Below are positions 35,501 to 42,100 of a stretch of DNA of 64,000 nt, piece after piece. The notes beneath the pieces were generated by a model. That model saw only the letters and a program-made list of their open reading frames with translations. It did not search any database and was not told the DNA's origin. Source of the DNA: Euborellia annulipes. Taxonomy: Eukaryota; Arthropoda; Insecta; Dermaptera; Anisolabididae. The stretch spans positions 1 through 64,000 of the forward strand of contig JAKCPI010002924.1 in the NCBI GenBank assembly GCA_023213315.1, given 5' to 3'. Position numbers and translations under genes: made by a program. The stretch's first letter is position 1, and each line of letters opens with the position of its first letter.

Positions 35501-36845
35501 TTATATGTCATCTATGTGTCAGTCTACGAACTTTTCAGCCCATCTGGTAGATTGGTCAGCAAAAATTTAGTGGTACCGTCCTGCATCAGATCCACTGAAT
35601 ATGATTAGCTTAATCTATGATCTTCCAAAATTTACTGGCATGGCTCCGATTCCCCAGTCCTGGGAGATTCTAAATTAAATGAATCGAATACTTTCTCTTT
35701 CTATAAGTATATATATTAACATATATATAGAGGTAAGAGAAAGTAAAAAGAATACCTGTAAAATCATCCTTATTTCGACTTATAGTATAATTTAAAAACA
35801 AATCTTTCTTCTCTAACTGATACCCGACATTAAATTAAAATTTTTAATTTACTTCCAATAGGTGTAATTAAATGTGAATGCAAATACCTGGGCCTGAGCC
35901 TGAGCCTATTAACATTCAAAAGGGCAGCTGACTTTTAGGGGGGGGAAGGGCTCTGAGGTTATATATTAATATGCTGCTCCCCCCCCCCCCCGTCATAATT
36001 TGAAAACCGAAATCAGTGATAAAAAAAATGATGAAAATATTATATATATATATATATTTTCTTTTTATTTTCATAAAGATTTCGGCTTGGGAGCCCAGAG
36101 GACCCAAGTCAAGCCCCAGGGATTATTCACCCCCGACCCTTACTGTCAGCGACCCTGATGTTCAAATGTTAACATCCCATACCCTGCAGTTTAACAGAAA
36201 AATAGTTAAGTAGTGTGCCAGAAAAAAAAAATTTGATATTTTAAAATATACAAGTGTGAAAAAGAAAGAATATTTTTTTTTAAAAAGAAGTCTTACCTTT
36301 TAAAATGTTAAATGTCGGAACACCAGCAGACAGCAAATCTATATAAGAAATACAAAAAAGCAATTCATGACAAATTAGGAAATGCTAACTATGCAAAGCA
36401 TTACAAATAAGAAAAAAAAAAATAAATAAAAAAAAAATTGTCAAAATATTATTAGCTGAAATCATCTATAAATTATAAATTAATAAAAAGAGATCAGTAA
36501 GCTAGAAGAATGAATTAATGCAAGATTTGATTATAATACACACTGTTCTACAATTTCATGCTTCAGAAATGCAAATTGTAAGAAAAAATTGTAAATACTA
36601 GCATATATTTAGAATAATGATTATTAATTAATATATATTAATTCTACTTTTTAAATACTTATGCATTTTCTTTTTGAATTTTCAAAATATTCAATTTAGA
36701 AAAAAAATTTCAGTACAGGAAAACTTGGATTATTTAAGTACTTACTGAAAGATTTTCTTTTAAATAAATAAAAATACTTACGATTGGCTGTCACAATACT
36801 CGAAGTATTTAATGCAATTTGCTTATAATTCGTGGGCAAAGCCAT
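15608..36845 (-). CDS. SMARCE1: SMARCE1/BAF57 orthologue (SWI/SNF HMG-box subunit), complete
   Basis: Thirteen minus-strand coding exons in phase: 36845-36782, 36338-36297, 34134-34088, 32462-32393, 32322-32120, 26690-26615, 20915-20811, 20739-20567, 19736-19635, 19513-19343, 17743-17009, 16478-16337, 15678-15608. The product is 666 residues. Residues ~86-154 are an HMG box ([40 protein letters not shown]). IQPAEDED precedes [20 protein letters not shown] and a coiled coil to ~330. A PMET motif starts a ~245-residue Pro/Gln/Met tail. The order follows human SMARCE1 (411 residues); the long tail resembles Drosophila Dalao/BAP111. The protein is a DNA-binding accessory subunit of SWI/SNF (BAF) remodellers in the nucleus. 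The ATG is the first in the exon and opens [13 protein letters not shown]. It is tail to tail with PAXIP1 and head to head with NFRKB. Confidence 0.95.
15918..16090 (+). mobile_element. Hairpin element, degenerate relative of the one at 24840
   Basis: Arms 15918-15955 and 16000-16037 (ggatttgttggagggcccga) are inverted. At 16049 CTGATGATGACC starts a hammerhead-like motif, but the GAAA box is lost. Confidence 0.55.
16337..16478 (-). CDS. SMARCE1: SMARCE1 exon 12: Gly/Pro-rich tail
   Basis: It reads [20 protein letters not shown] and then a Pro/Glu segment to RPLPT. The acceptor is tandem (ccagcag): using the second AG (exon start 16475) would drop only the first Gln. It is much more GC-rich than the flanking introns. 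Confidence 0.82.
16852..16885 (+). ncRNA. Hammerhead-like motif with looped stem III
   Basis: CTGAAGA, extra T, stem II GGTTCCC/GGGACC, GAAAC, loop CAT, GTC. Stem III here can close within one molecule (AC/GT around three bases). Stem I is poor. Confidence 0.45.
17009..17743 (-). CDS. SMARCE1: SMARCE1 exon 11: long Pro/Gln/Met-rich tail
   Basis: This 735-base exon starts [20 protein letters not shown], matching the PMET motif of the vertebrate C-terminal region. It then runs into long polyproline and polyglutamine blocks and a Tyr/Pro/His-rich end ([19 protein letters not shown]). It is a low-complexity, probably disordered, transactivation-like tail. The exon is phase 0 at both ends, so skipping it would keep frame. 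Confidence 0.9.
18126..18327. mobile_element. mariner-like MITE (202 bp, TA duplication)
   Basis: TA at 18124-18125 and 18328-18329. The arms from CAGTCAGCTTCAATATTAAC are inverted for ~75 bp, including 'ctagagaatagagccgtgaa'. In SMARCE1 intron 10. Confidence 0.75.
18370..18440 (+). mobile_element. Tigger/pogo-like terminal fragment
   Basis: TACAGTAGAATCCCGATAA resembles Tigger-type termini (cagtagaacctcgataa-like). It has an internal echo 'ggaattatcgggttctctgg'. No partner end was found. Confidence 0.4.
19266..19271 (-). terminator. Intronic AATAAA overlapping an in-frame stop (candidate short SMARCE1 isoform)
   Basis: Reading through the exon 10 donor gives [23 protein letters not shown] and TGA; the A of that stop is the first base of AATAAA. 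This is the usual arrangement of a composite terminal exon. Whether it is used cannot be told from DNA. Confidence 0.3.
19343..19513 (-). CDS. SMARCE1: SMARCE1 exon 10: acidic/coiled region
   Basis: It reads [20 protein letters not shown], then [20 protein letters not shown], and ends ESTHTE. Donor gag|gtgagc. If the donor is not used, the frame stays open for another 24 codons to a TGA at 19271-19273. Confidence 0.85.
19635..19736 (-). CDS. SMARCE1: SMARCE1 exon 9: coiled coil
   Basis: It reads [20 protein letters not shown] and [14 protein letters not shown], closely matching the KLEAELLQIEE segment of vertebrate SMARCE1. Phase 0 at both ends. Confidence 0.93.
20567..20739 (-). CDS. SMARCE1: SMARCE1 exon 8: conserved RNHRLI...VVPDVRSVV segment
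   Basis: It reads [20 protein letters not shown], then [20 protein letters not shown] and [17 protein letters not shown]. This is the most conserved stretch of the family after the HMG box and starts the coiled coil. Donor cag|gttatt. Confidence 0.95.
20811..20915 (-). CDS. SMARCE1: SMARCE1 exon 7: IQPAED linker
   Basis: It reads [20 protein letters not shown] then [21 protein letters not shown] is shared with vertebrate SMARCE1. Donor g|gtattt is non-optimal. Confidence 0.88.
21383..22430. mobile_element. ~1-kb palindrome with internal tandem units
   Basis: Arms of ~500 bp are inverted around ~21900. Each arm holds diverged repeats of ~130-150 bp built on GGGGCCTCAGTCTGCC and CAGTCGATGT. 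The outer ends carry degenerate hammerhead-like motifs (21408-21441 minus; 22354-22386 plus: CTTGAAAAT, GCTCC/GGAG, GAAACGTC). It is G/T-rich on one arm, unlike the flanks. In SMARCE1 intron 6. Confidence 0.7.
22700..22918 (+). pseudogene. mariner-type transposase N-terminal relic
   Basis: At 22808-22918 one frame reads [20 protein letters not shown] and QIADTY, then LNLLKHLG and a stop. This resembles the second helix-turn-helix of mariner transposases (DDDRIKALIE... STREIAE). Upstream sequence is frame-broken. A short relic only. Confidence 0.55.
23600..24600. other. SMARCE1 intron 6 stretch without clear element ends
   Basis: It contains a ~40-bp tandem duplication at about 23852-23925 ('ttgcattctcccaacttgaa' twice) and one isolated GCTGAAACGTTTC word at 23828. 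Otherwise nothing is recognised. Confidence 0.45.
24892..24927 (-). ncRNA. Hammerhead-like motif, ATAT stem III variant (minus)
   Basis: Mirror copy of 25088-25123 within the same hairpin: CTGATGA, extra T, GACT/AGTC, GAAA, TATC. Confidence 0.5.
25088..25123 (+). ncRNA. Hammerhead-like motif, ATAT stem III variant (plus)
   Basis: Stem I gca/tgc flanks CTGATGA; extra T; stem II GACT/AGTC with an internal ggcgtgatgcc hairpin loop; GAAA; then TATC. Stem III is ATAT instead of ACGT, still self-complementary. Confidence 0.55.
25545..25715. mobile_element. Short hairpin element with hammerhead-like motif
   Basis: Arms from 'tttttcaatttttatttaag' to its complement. The minus-strand motif at 25584-25615 is CTGATGA, G, GGTC/GACC, GAAACGTT. 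The plus-strand partner has lost the CTGATGA box. Confidence 0.6.
25584..25615 (-). ncRNA. Hammerhead-like ribozyme motif
   Basis: CTGATGA, extra G, stem II GGTC/GACC, GAAACGTT. The predicted cleavage base is U rather than C, still allowed. Confidence 0.5.
25978..26210. mobile_element. Hairpin element with paired hammerhead-like motifs
   Basis: The arms include 'atttcaatttatt' and 'aaccagggccgacgtttcgg' and their complements. Motifs at 26010-26040 (minus, slightly decayed) and 26130-26161 (plus). Confidence 0.65.
26130..26161 (+). ncRNA. Hammerhead-like ribozyme motif
   Basis: Stem I gcc/ggc; CTGAAGA; extra T; stem II GGTC/GACC; GAAACGTC. Confidence 0.6.
26554..26582 (+). repeat. (GA)n microsatellite
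   Basis: A near-perfect GA run just inside SMARCE1 intron 6, about 35 bases downstream of the exon 6 donor. A second, imperfect GA run lies at 26699-26727 just upstream of the exon's acceptor. Confidence 0.85.
26615..26690 (-). CDS. SMARCE1: SMARCE1 exon 6: end of HMG box
   Basis: It reads [20 protein letters not shown] and ends AAKAR, the third helix of the HMG box and its basic extension. A perfect (GA)n microsatellite lies about 35 bases past the donor. Confidence 0.93.
27210..27665. mobile_element. Hairpin element interrupted by a mariner-like MITE
   Basis: The outer arms share 'gccggaaacgtttc' and 'ttctc...aagaaataatt', inverted. The TA-flanked MITE 27367-27574 sits at the hairpin tip. 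Confidence 0.6.
27367..27574. mobile_element. mariner-like MITE CAGTGAGGG (208 bp)
   Basis: TIR CAGTGAGGGTCAATATTAAG and its complement CTTA/TTTAATATTGTCCCTCACTG; TA duplications at 27365 and 27575. Relatives at 27719, 30352 and about 45085. Confidence 0.75.
27719..27930. mobile_element. mariner-like MITE CAGTGAGGG (212 bp)
   Basis: Same family: TIR CAGTGAGGGACAAAACTAAG and complement, TA at 27717-27718 and 27931-27932. Confidence 0.75.
29190..29425 (-). mobile_element. SINE family A, minus strand
   Basis: A 3' tail (tcttttcggcaactcaggtc) is followed by a tRNA-like head in reverse ('ccgaatccgcgacccttggt', 'ctaccaagtacaccaagccc'). A/T-rich flanks (aaaaaaattatt) may be the target duplication. 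Confidence 0.65.
29588..29690 (+). repeat. SINE family A 3' fragment
   Basis: 'atggcttaaataagaatgcc' to 'taagttgccgaaaagactgt', without a head. Helitron-like repeat sequence surrounds it on both sides (29475-29580, 29700-29830). Confidence 0.55.
29880..30025. mobile_element. Hairpin element with hammerhead-like motif
   Basis: The arms share 'aaattcgcgacgtttcggt' and its complement and 'ggaaggagt'/'actccttcc'. The plus motif is at 29942-29976. Confidence 0.55.
29942..29976 (+). ncRNA. Hammerhead-like ribozyme motif
   Basis: Stem I gc/gc; CTGATGA; extra bases TA; stem II GTC/GAC (imperfect); GAAACGTC. Confidence 0.4.
30352..30563. mobile_element. CAGTGAGGG-family MITE, decayed
   Basis: 'agtgagggacaatattaagt' on the left and the inverted, disrupted end on the right, with the internal 'gtgattatttcattgttttt' shared with 27719. 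Confidence 0.55.
30945..31010 (+). repeat. SINE family B 3' fragment
   Basis: 'gaattggctaccaatcaaat' and 'gtctaaatggccgtaggtgc' then 'cgaaaa'. Confidence 0.5.
31230..31740 (-). mobile_element. SINE family C (tRNA-derived), minus strand
   Basis: On the minus strand the head has 'ggttcgctggtgtagcgggc' and the B-box-like cttgcgggat region. The tail shows 'ggtgggaccagaaataag' also present at 6320. About 500 bp, so longer than A and B. Confidence 0.5.
31793..31825 (+). ncRNA. Hammerhead-like ribozyme motif
   Basis: Stem I is five pairs (cagct/agctg); CTGAAGA; extra T; stem II GGTTC/GAACC; GAAACGTC. One of the best-formed copies. Minus partner 31107-31139. Confidence 0.65.
32120..32322 (-). CDS. 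SMARCE1: SMARCE1 exon 5: HMG box, helices 1-2
   Basis: It reads [20 protein letters not shown], then [20 protein letters not shown] and [20 protein letters not shown]. The upstream AG (ttcag, four bases earlier) would break the frame; the second AG (ggcag) restores it. The exon start is therefore set at 32322. Confidence 0.93.
32393..32462 (-). CDS. SMARCE1: SMARCE1 exon 4: pre-HMG linker
   Basis: It reads [20 protein letters not shown] and ends RLS. Acceptor ttgcag, donor a|gtaagt. Phase agrees with both neighbours. Confidence 0.82.
32530..33052. mobile_element. MITE-like element (AGGTCTATTCTC ends)
   Basis: Inverted ends AGGTCTATTCTCTAA and TTAGAGAATAGACCT, 523 bp apart in SMARCE1 intron 3. 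The interior repeats 'gttaacgtt'-like words. No clear target duplication. Confidence 0.5.
33241..33424. mobile_element. Short inverted-repeat element
   Basis: 'tttatttgtgattatttcga' followed by 'tcccagtgtg' is mirrored by 'cacactggga' near 33390-33400 and 'caaataaatga'. No target duplication seen. Confidence 0.4.
33606..34080 (+). mobile_element. SINE family A inserted at the SMARCE1 exon 3 splice donor
   Basis: It is a 5'-truncated SINE (B box gggtcgcgggttcgga, body, poly(A)-rich end) in antisense to SMARCE1, interrupted by a MITE at 33681-33941. The perfect 14-bp duplication aacttacgcctgtc is at 33592-33605 and 34081-34094. It contains the exon 3 donor in full. Confidence 0.85.
33681..33941. 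mobile_element. CATGGGCGTA-family MITE nested in the SINE
   Basis: TIRs CATGGGCGTACCCAG and CTGGGTACGCCCATG (the latter after a variant 'cgctggg'), 261 bp. The perfect 8-bp duplication cctggacc is at 33673-33680 and 33942-33949. Confidence 0.82.
34088..34134 (-). CDS. SMARCE1: SMARCE1 exon 3: Ser/Asn linker at the SINE-duplicated donor
   Basis: It reads [16 protein letters not shown]. The last seven exon bases and the first seven intron bases form one copy of a 14-bp target duplication made by a SINE. An identical donor copy lies at 33592-33605. The exon-proximal donor gives a clean in-frame product. Confidence 0.8.
34635..35760 (-). repeat. Dispersed repeat S, minus strand, interrupted
   Basis: The main part is 34635-34980; its far end (tactttctct hairpin) lies at 35690-35755. 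The ~700 bp between hold a palindrome at 35283-35365 ('ataattttaatgaccgaaa') and unidentified sequence starting ggaacggcccgctccacg. Confidence 0.5.
36297..36338 (-). CDS. SMARCE1: SMARCE1 exon 2
   Basis: Forty-two bases: it completes a His codon and reads [13 protein letters not shown]. Acceptor atatag, donor ag|gtaaga. Called from splice signals and phase; the family N-terminus is variable, so similarity gives no support. Confidence 0.68.
36782..36845 (-). CDS. SMARCE1: SMARCE1 exon 1: start codon
   Basis: ATG at 36845-36843 in context gaaaATGg opens [20 protein letters not shown] and N. Donor c|gtaagta. A likely 68-bp 5'UTR intron (36853-36920) ends just before the ATG: acceptor attttag, donor aag|gtaaaa. 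Confidence 0.8.
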
Positions 36846-36920
36846 TTTCTATCTAAAATGACAAGCATCAACAATCGCTTTGAAGTTAATTTAAAACATA
36901 TTTAAACAACTTTTTTTTAC

Positions 36921-37060
36921 CTTATCAATAAGAAATAGTCATAAATAATTTAATATTGATATTTGTTATCTCTAATCACTAATTATTTATTTTTTAGATT
37001 ATTAAATCTTGTTGACGCTGCCTTTCGGATCAGGAAACTGAAGTGTGACGTCACATGGAA
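36921..37060 (-). promoter_or_regulatory. Probable SMARCE1 5'UTR exon / promoter with CRE palindrome
   Basis: Upstream of the 5'UTR intron, the palindrome TGACGTCA (CREB/ATF site) lies at 37046-37053 within a locally less AT-rich stretch. It is ~200 bases from the SMARCE1 ATG and could also serve the divergent NFRKB gene. The transcription start itself cannot be placed. Confidence 0.4.
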
Positions 37061-37069
37061 CAGGAAGAA

Positions 37070-38898
37070 ATTAAAATGGAGCCAAATAAATTTCGAGCAA
37101 GGAATTGGCGGAATTTTAAATTATACAATTATATTATTTTAATTAAAGAATAAAAATTAGTACATGGTAAGATTGTAATTATTATTATTATAATTTTAAT
37201 AAGCCGTATGAAAAAAGATTATCAATCAACATAGAAATCAATATCACTACGTTAATCAAATCATTCGATTCAAAAAATACGCTCTCTCAAAAATCACTCA
37301 CTTTATGTATATCACTTTAATTTTGGTCTAAAAACTATGCCCATAAAGCCTGTATTAAAATAAATATTTGTATTTTTTTAAATTTTTAACTATTTGTTTA
37401 AAAAACAAAAATTTTAATTTTGAATGTAAATAAATTCATTTTTGGCGCCATCCCTATGATCGAAATATTTTTTAATTATTAAAATTTTCTAAATTTAAAA
37501 AATGTTTAATATTTATCTGATATTTTTAAAATTTATAAAAAAATTTTATGAAGTGTTTTCATTTGTTTTTGATGTTTTTTATAATTAACAAAAAAATTAA
37601 TTTTTTTTATTTTTTATTTTATTTCAAAATTAATTGAAAAATTAAAAACAAAATTATAATTACGATTTTCCAAAGAATATTTAAAATGAACAAAATAAAA
37701 AGGAATATATATGATAAAATGATGCTCAACATGCTTGTGCCATCGTTTACTGCTTTATTTGACTAAATACAGATTTATTAATGAATATTTTTAATCCATA
37801 TAGCAAAAAAAATAAATAAAGATATAAATAGAATATAATTGGAGTGTTTTTAAGAATGCAAAATGTTAGGAGAAAGCGTAAATTGCAAATGTGTATTCTT
37901 TGTTGGCTCGTTTAAAAATGGTTTCCGTGCCCGCTCCTTACGCCATGGCCATGTCCTCCTTCGCCCTCGCCTTCATAGCTACGCCTTCTCGTTCTCGTCT
38001 CTCTAATATCTGCATTGCAGACCTTCCATTAAACTACAACTCACTAAAATTAGATAAAACCTAAAAATAAGAAACCTTTCAGGTTGGTGTAACTTTCTTT
38101 CTCGTCCATATCAAATGTTTATCTATACCTTGAAATTGAATTTCCTCTCCAAATCAAGCAAGCGGTTTTTAATTAACTATCATTTACCAGTTAAAATAAC
38201 AAGCTCGGCAGTTTTTCAGCCTTTTCTATTCTATTTATTTTTAATTCCTCATCTTTTATAGCATTTAATTGTTGAAACTTGTTTGACAATGAAATGTTTA
38301 TATTATATACTAACTTTCTCATTATTATATTTTCTAAAATTTTTTAACAATATTTACATTAAATACATTATTTCTTTATGCTATAGGTTAAGTAATATTT
38401 ATTTATTTAAAAATTGATCATTAATGCCAAACAAAGTTAATTCCTTTCATTTGACAGTTCAATTCAATGACAAGTTTATAATTTGTAAAATTTCTTTATT
38501 ATTTGTAAATATTATTAAATATTCATCATATATATAAAGTTTGAAAACTAAATGTCAATTGAATGACAAGTAATTATTTTTAATTCTTTTGTATTTTTTA
38601 CTTATTTCGATTCCGGTATCATCTATTATACTTCAAAAAATCTTTATTTTTCGTTCTTCTAGTCAAAAGAATTTCTAAAATCTATTTGGTATTTTTCAAA
38701 TACCTATCATTTTTTGCCCAATTCATTTACTTCATTGCTTTTTATTCAAGATAATTGATTCATTTAAAATTTTAATTTATACCTCAGAAGGGACATTGCC
38801 ATGTTCTATTGATTTAGTCAGATACGGATTTCAGACCAAATTTCTCCCTTTCTCACTTGCACTTTCACTATAATATAAATAAATCACATTTTTTTTAG
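37070..38898. other. Intergenic/5'UTR-intron stretch between SMARCE1 and NFRKB
   Basis: Very AT-rich, without recognisable transposon ends. The one compositional outlier is a GC-rich block around 37910-38000, inside a 48-codon plus-strand frame (37918-38064, starting MVSVPAPYAMAMSSFALAFI). It may be an NFRKB leader exon or upstream ORF; no family is recognised. Confidence 0.4.
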
Positions 38899-38900
38899 AC

Positions 38901-39116
38901 ATGGAGATGGATTATATAACAATGTCATCCGATTGTTCGTCGTCAGTGTCAGAAGGTTCCATTCAAACATCAACAAGAATGGAGGAATGTCGAATAGATG
39001 GAGTTAGACTTCAATTACCTCAAGGACTTTGTGAGAATAAAGAAATTTTTAAAGAATTTTTTTCATTAAAATCATGGCAAGAAACTTTTACGGAACAACA
39101 AAAACAACATTTGATG
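38901..39116 (+). CDS. NFRKB: NFRKB exon 1 (coding): start and DEUBAD first helices
   Basis: ATG in context gacATGg. It reads MEMDYITMSSDCSSSVSEGS, later VRLQLPQGLCENKEIFKEFF and SLKSWQETFTEQQKQHLM. SWQE and HLM align with the start of the vertebrate DEUBAD. Donor atg|gtaaaa. Confidence 0.9.
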
Positions 39117-42100
39117 GTAAAAAGAAAGAAAAAAATGTATTTTCGCCCAATCTTTACATTTTCTCTTTAACATAAAATATCAAACGAAAGATAAGTTTAA
39201 CTAAAACTATAAATGCTTATAATAATATTTATTTTTCAGATCCGTAAACTCTTAAAAATATAACTGTCTATAATATATATATATATAACTATGCCCCCAA
39301 ATTAGAATTTTATTTAAGCCCTGGCTAAGAAGCCCCAATAGCTCGCATTGATTTACATTTGGAGCTTTTCTCCTTACACCCTCTCCACATGTTAGGCAAG
39401 TGCAGTCATTCCCAGAAACGGACTCATTGACCTTCTGATCTTGATTCGATTTGACAATGCATTCCAATCCCTCACTGCAGAACGACCCCGCGTTCAAGGA
39501 AGCTCTATGATCACATCATATGGTCTAATCCGGGACGCCATCCCCACGATGTCATCACTAAGATAACCAAGGGCATTGCCATTCGGAACTTTTCTCACTA
39601 ATTTAATTCGAGAGATTTTATCAACCCGTACATTCGGCATCACTAGTGCCTGATGTCCTCGAGAGTAGAGCCTTGAGCTTATCAACCAAACCAATATTTA
39701 AAAAGAAAAAAATCATTTTTTTTTTTTAATGCCACTGTAGCAGAAAATCTGCTTTTAAGATAACATTTTCGACGGCAAAGCATTTTGGTTGCCAAGGTGA
39801 AGACAGCACATCAGGCACTTGTTGTATGACGTCATCGATGCTGCAGAGCACGCTGGAAGAGACAGACTATTGGCAGAAATATGCAAATGTTTATAATCAC
39901 ACCACAAAGACAAACTAGTTTGGCCTAGAAGAAAACGGTTTATCAGAACGAACTAATTTCTCCAAAAAACAGTTTGCTCTATATACCTATGTATATATAT
40001 ACATATTTGTGAGGTATGTCTTTGTGGCTGGAAGTATTATTAAGGAGTCAAAAAAAAAATGTCAGCCAAAATTATTTCTTTTATTGTTGCCGTTCCAGGC
40101 TGACGTTTCGGCCACTGGTCTAGGCCATCTTCAGAGCCGGAGGCGAGAATAAATGAAAATTACAATTTCAGCGACACACATTCGCATGAACGGAACGAAA
40201 GAATCCCTTTTCGTTGTCCTAGGAGCGCTCCATTCATGCGAATGTGTGTCGCTGAAATTGAAATTTTCATTTATTCTCGCCTCCGGCTCTGAAGATGGCC
40301 GAGACCAGTGGCCGAAACGTCAGCATGGAACGGCAACAATAAAAGAAATAATTTTGGCTGTCTATGTCTTGGATTTTTTTTTGACTCCTTAATATATTTG
40401 TATCGGTGGCATCCATCGGGGGCGTTCAACACGCTGGTTTTTCGGGGCTACTCATCCGTGATTTCTCCGTCCTTGGCAACAATCTCTATGACTAATGTCA
40501 GGCCCCCAACTATATATAATTCGTTTTCAAGGGTTAAATCGTGTGGTATTTGTTTAGAGGAACAGACAAGTCCAGATATTTCCAAGCTCATTCTAATTCG
40601 TACCCGAAACTGGGTACGAATTGTCTGTTCTCTTCTGAGGTGAACATGAACAAGTGTTTAAGAGAAAATGTAATATCAAAAGATGAATTTTTTTTTTTGA
40701 TTACTTTCTAATAATTTTCTTATTTGTTTGTCTATTATAGAATTTTCTTCCTACATTTCCTGAAAATGATACACAAGAAAAAGATGAATCTATCCGACGT
40801 CTTTTTTCAAGAGATAATATGCGCTTTGGATCACCTCTAAACACATTTCATAATCATTTAAAAAATGGATATTATCGACCTGACATAGCTAAAATGAAAT
40901 CTCTTATGAAAAAGGCGCAATACAAAGAATACAAGTAATTATTACAACAATAATAATCAAACAAACCTTGGGGACTCGTGCAACTGTCATTTAATTTTTG
41001 TTGATTCTGGTTTTATTACTTCTCTTACCTATGTATATATGTAATATATAGAGAGAAAGTATTGGTTTCATGTCAAAAATTCGATGTCGAGATTTTGATG
41101 GATCTTCACGTTTGAGGTCCCCCTGAATCCAAAAAAGTGGTTTTCGCGACATGGTCTGTCTGTCTGTCTGTCTGTGTGTGTTCAATTTTAAGCATGAAGG
41201 AATTGAGCTATGAGGGCTGAAATTTTATATTTAAGTTAAACACCCCCCGGGACCGACAAAATAAGCTTTTAATCAAAATCGGCCAAAAAGTACTAGTACT
41301 TTACTGATGTGCTTTTTGTTTTTTTCGATTTTTCTCAAATTCGCTCTAACGATTTTGATTAAAATTCAAAAAATCAATTATTTTTTAGATGCTCTTTCAA
41401 ATGTATATTCTCGTTTTGCCCTCAAAATTGTTTGAGCACACTTTACTCTTGTGCTTCATAGGAAGATAGGAGAAATAAATGGTTGCCATGGTAACCGAAT
41501 TTAAATCTTTTTCTTTTATTAGATTAAAAATCAATTATTATTTAAACGCCCATTTTTTTTTCGGAGAAAACATATCTCTCTCTCACAAAACTATCTTCTC
41601 TCTTTCTACGCGTTTTAAATTTTTTTCTACCTTATCTTCGCATTTGGCCAATGTTAATTTCCTATAGGGATTTGTATGTTAATTTCGATTCAAAGGGGGT
41701 CCCCTTTGGAACTTTTTACGCATTTAAAATTTTTTTTTCCAATTCTTATGAAATTTTGTATTTATTTACGAATCTATATTGTGTATAAAATGTCCAAATA
41801 TGAGATTAAAATTTTGAAAAAATAACCATAGTTTATTTCAAGCAATCAACATTTAAAATGCAAGTTTGAAACTAAGGTGCTATGGGAAACTAAATATATC
41901 TCGACACAAAAAATCTGGTGTGACCAGCACAGTGCACAACTCTCTTACCGAAGGGTAAGAGAAAGTTGTGTGCTATGCGCCAGTCACCAGATTTTTTTTT
42001 TATTTAAAATGTGCCGCAGATTTTTCTCAGTGAGAAGAGATTGATTTGGAGTAGGGTTTGGACCCCTGTGGAAACCGAAACCGGTTTTTTGGCTAATTTT

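Larger units (their letters stand above)
40045..40390. mobile_element. Near-perfect hairpin element with paired hammerhead-like motifs
   Basis: Arms of ~125 bp are inverted from 'agccaaaattatttctttta' to its complement. The inner arm 'aatttcagcgacacacattc' is also mirrored. Motifs at 40102-40134 and 40289-40321. Probably a recent insertion, in NFRKB intron 1. Confidence 0.75.
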
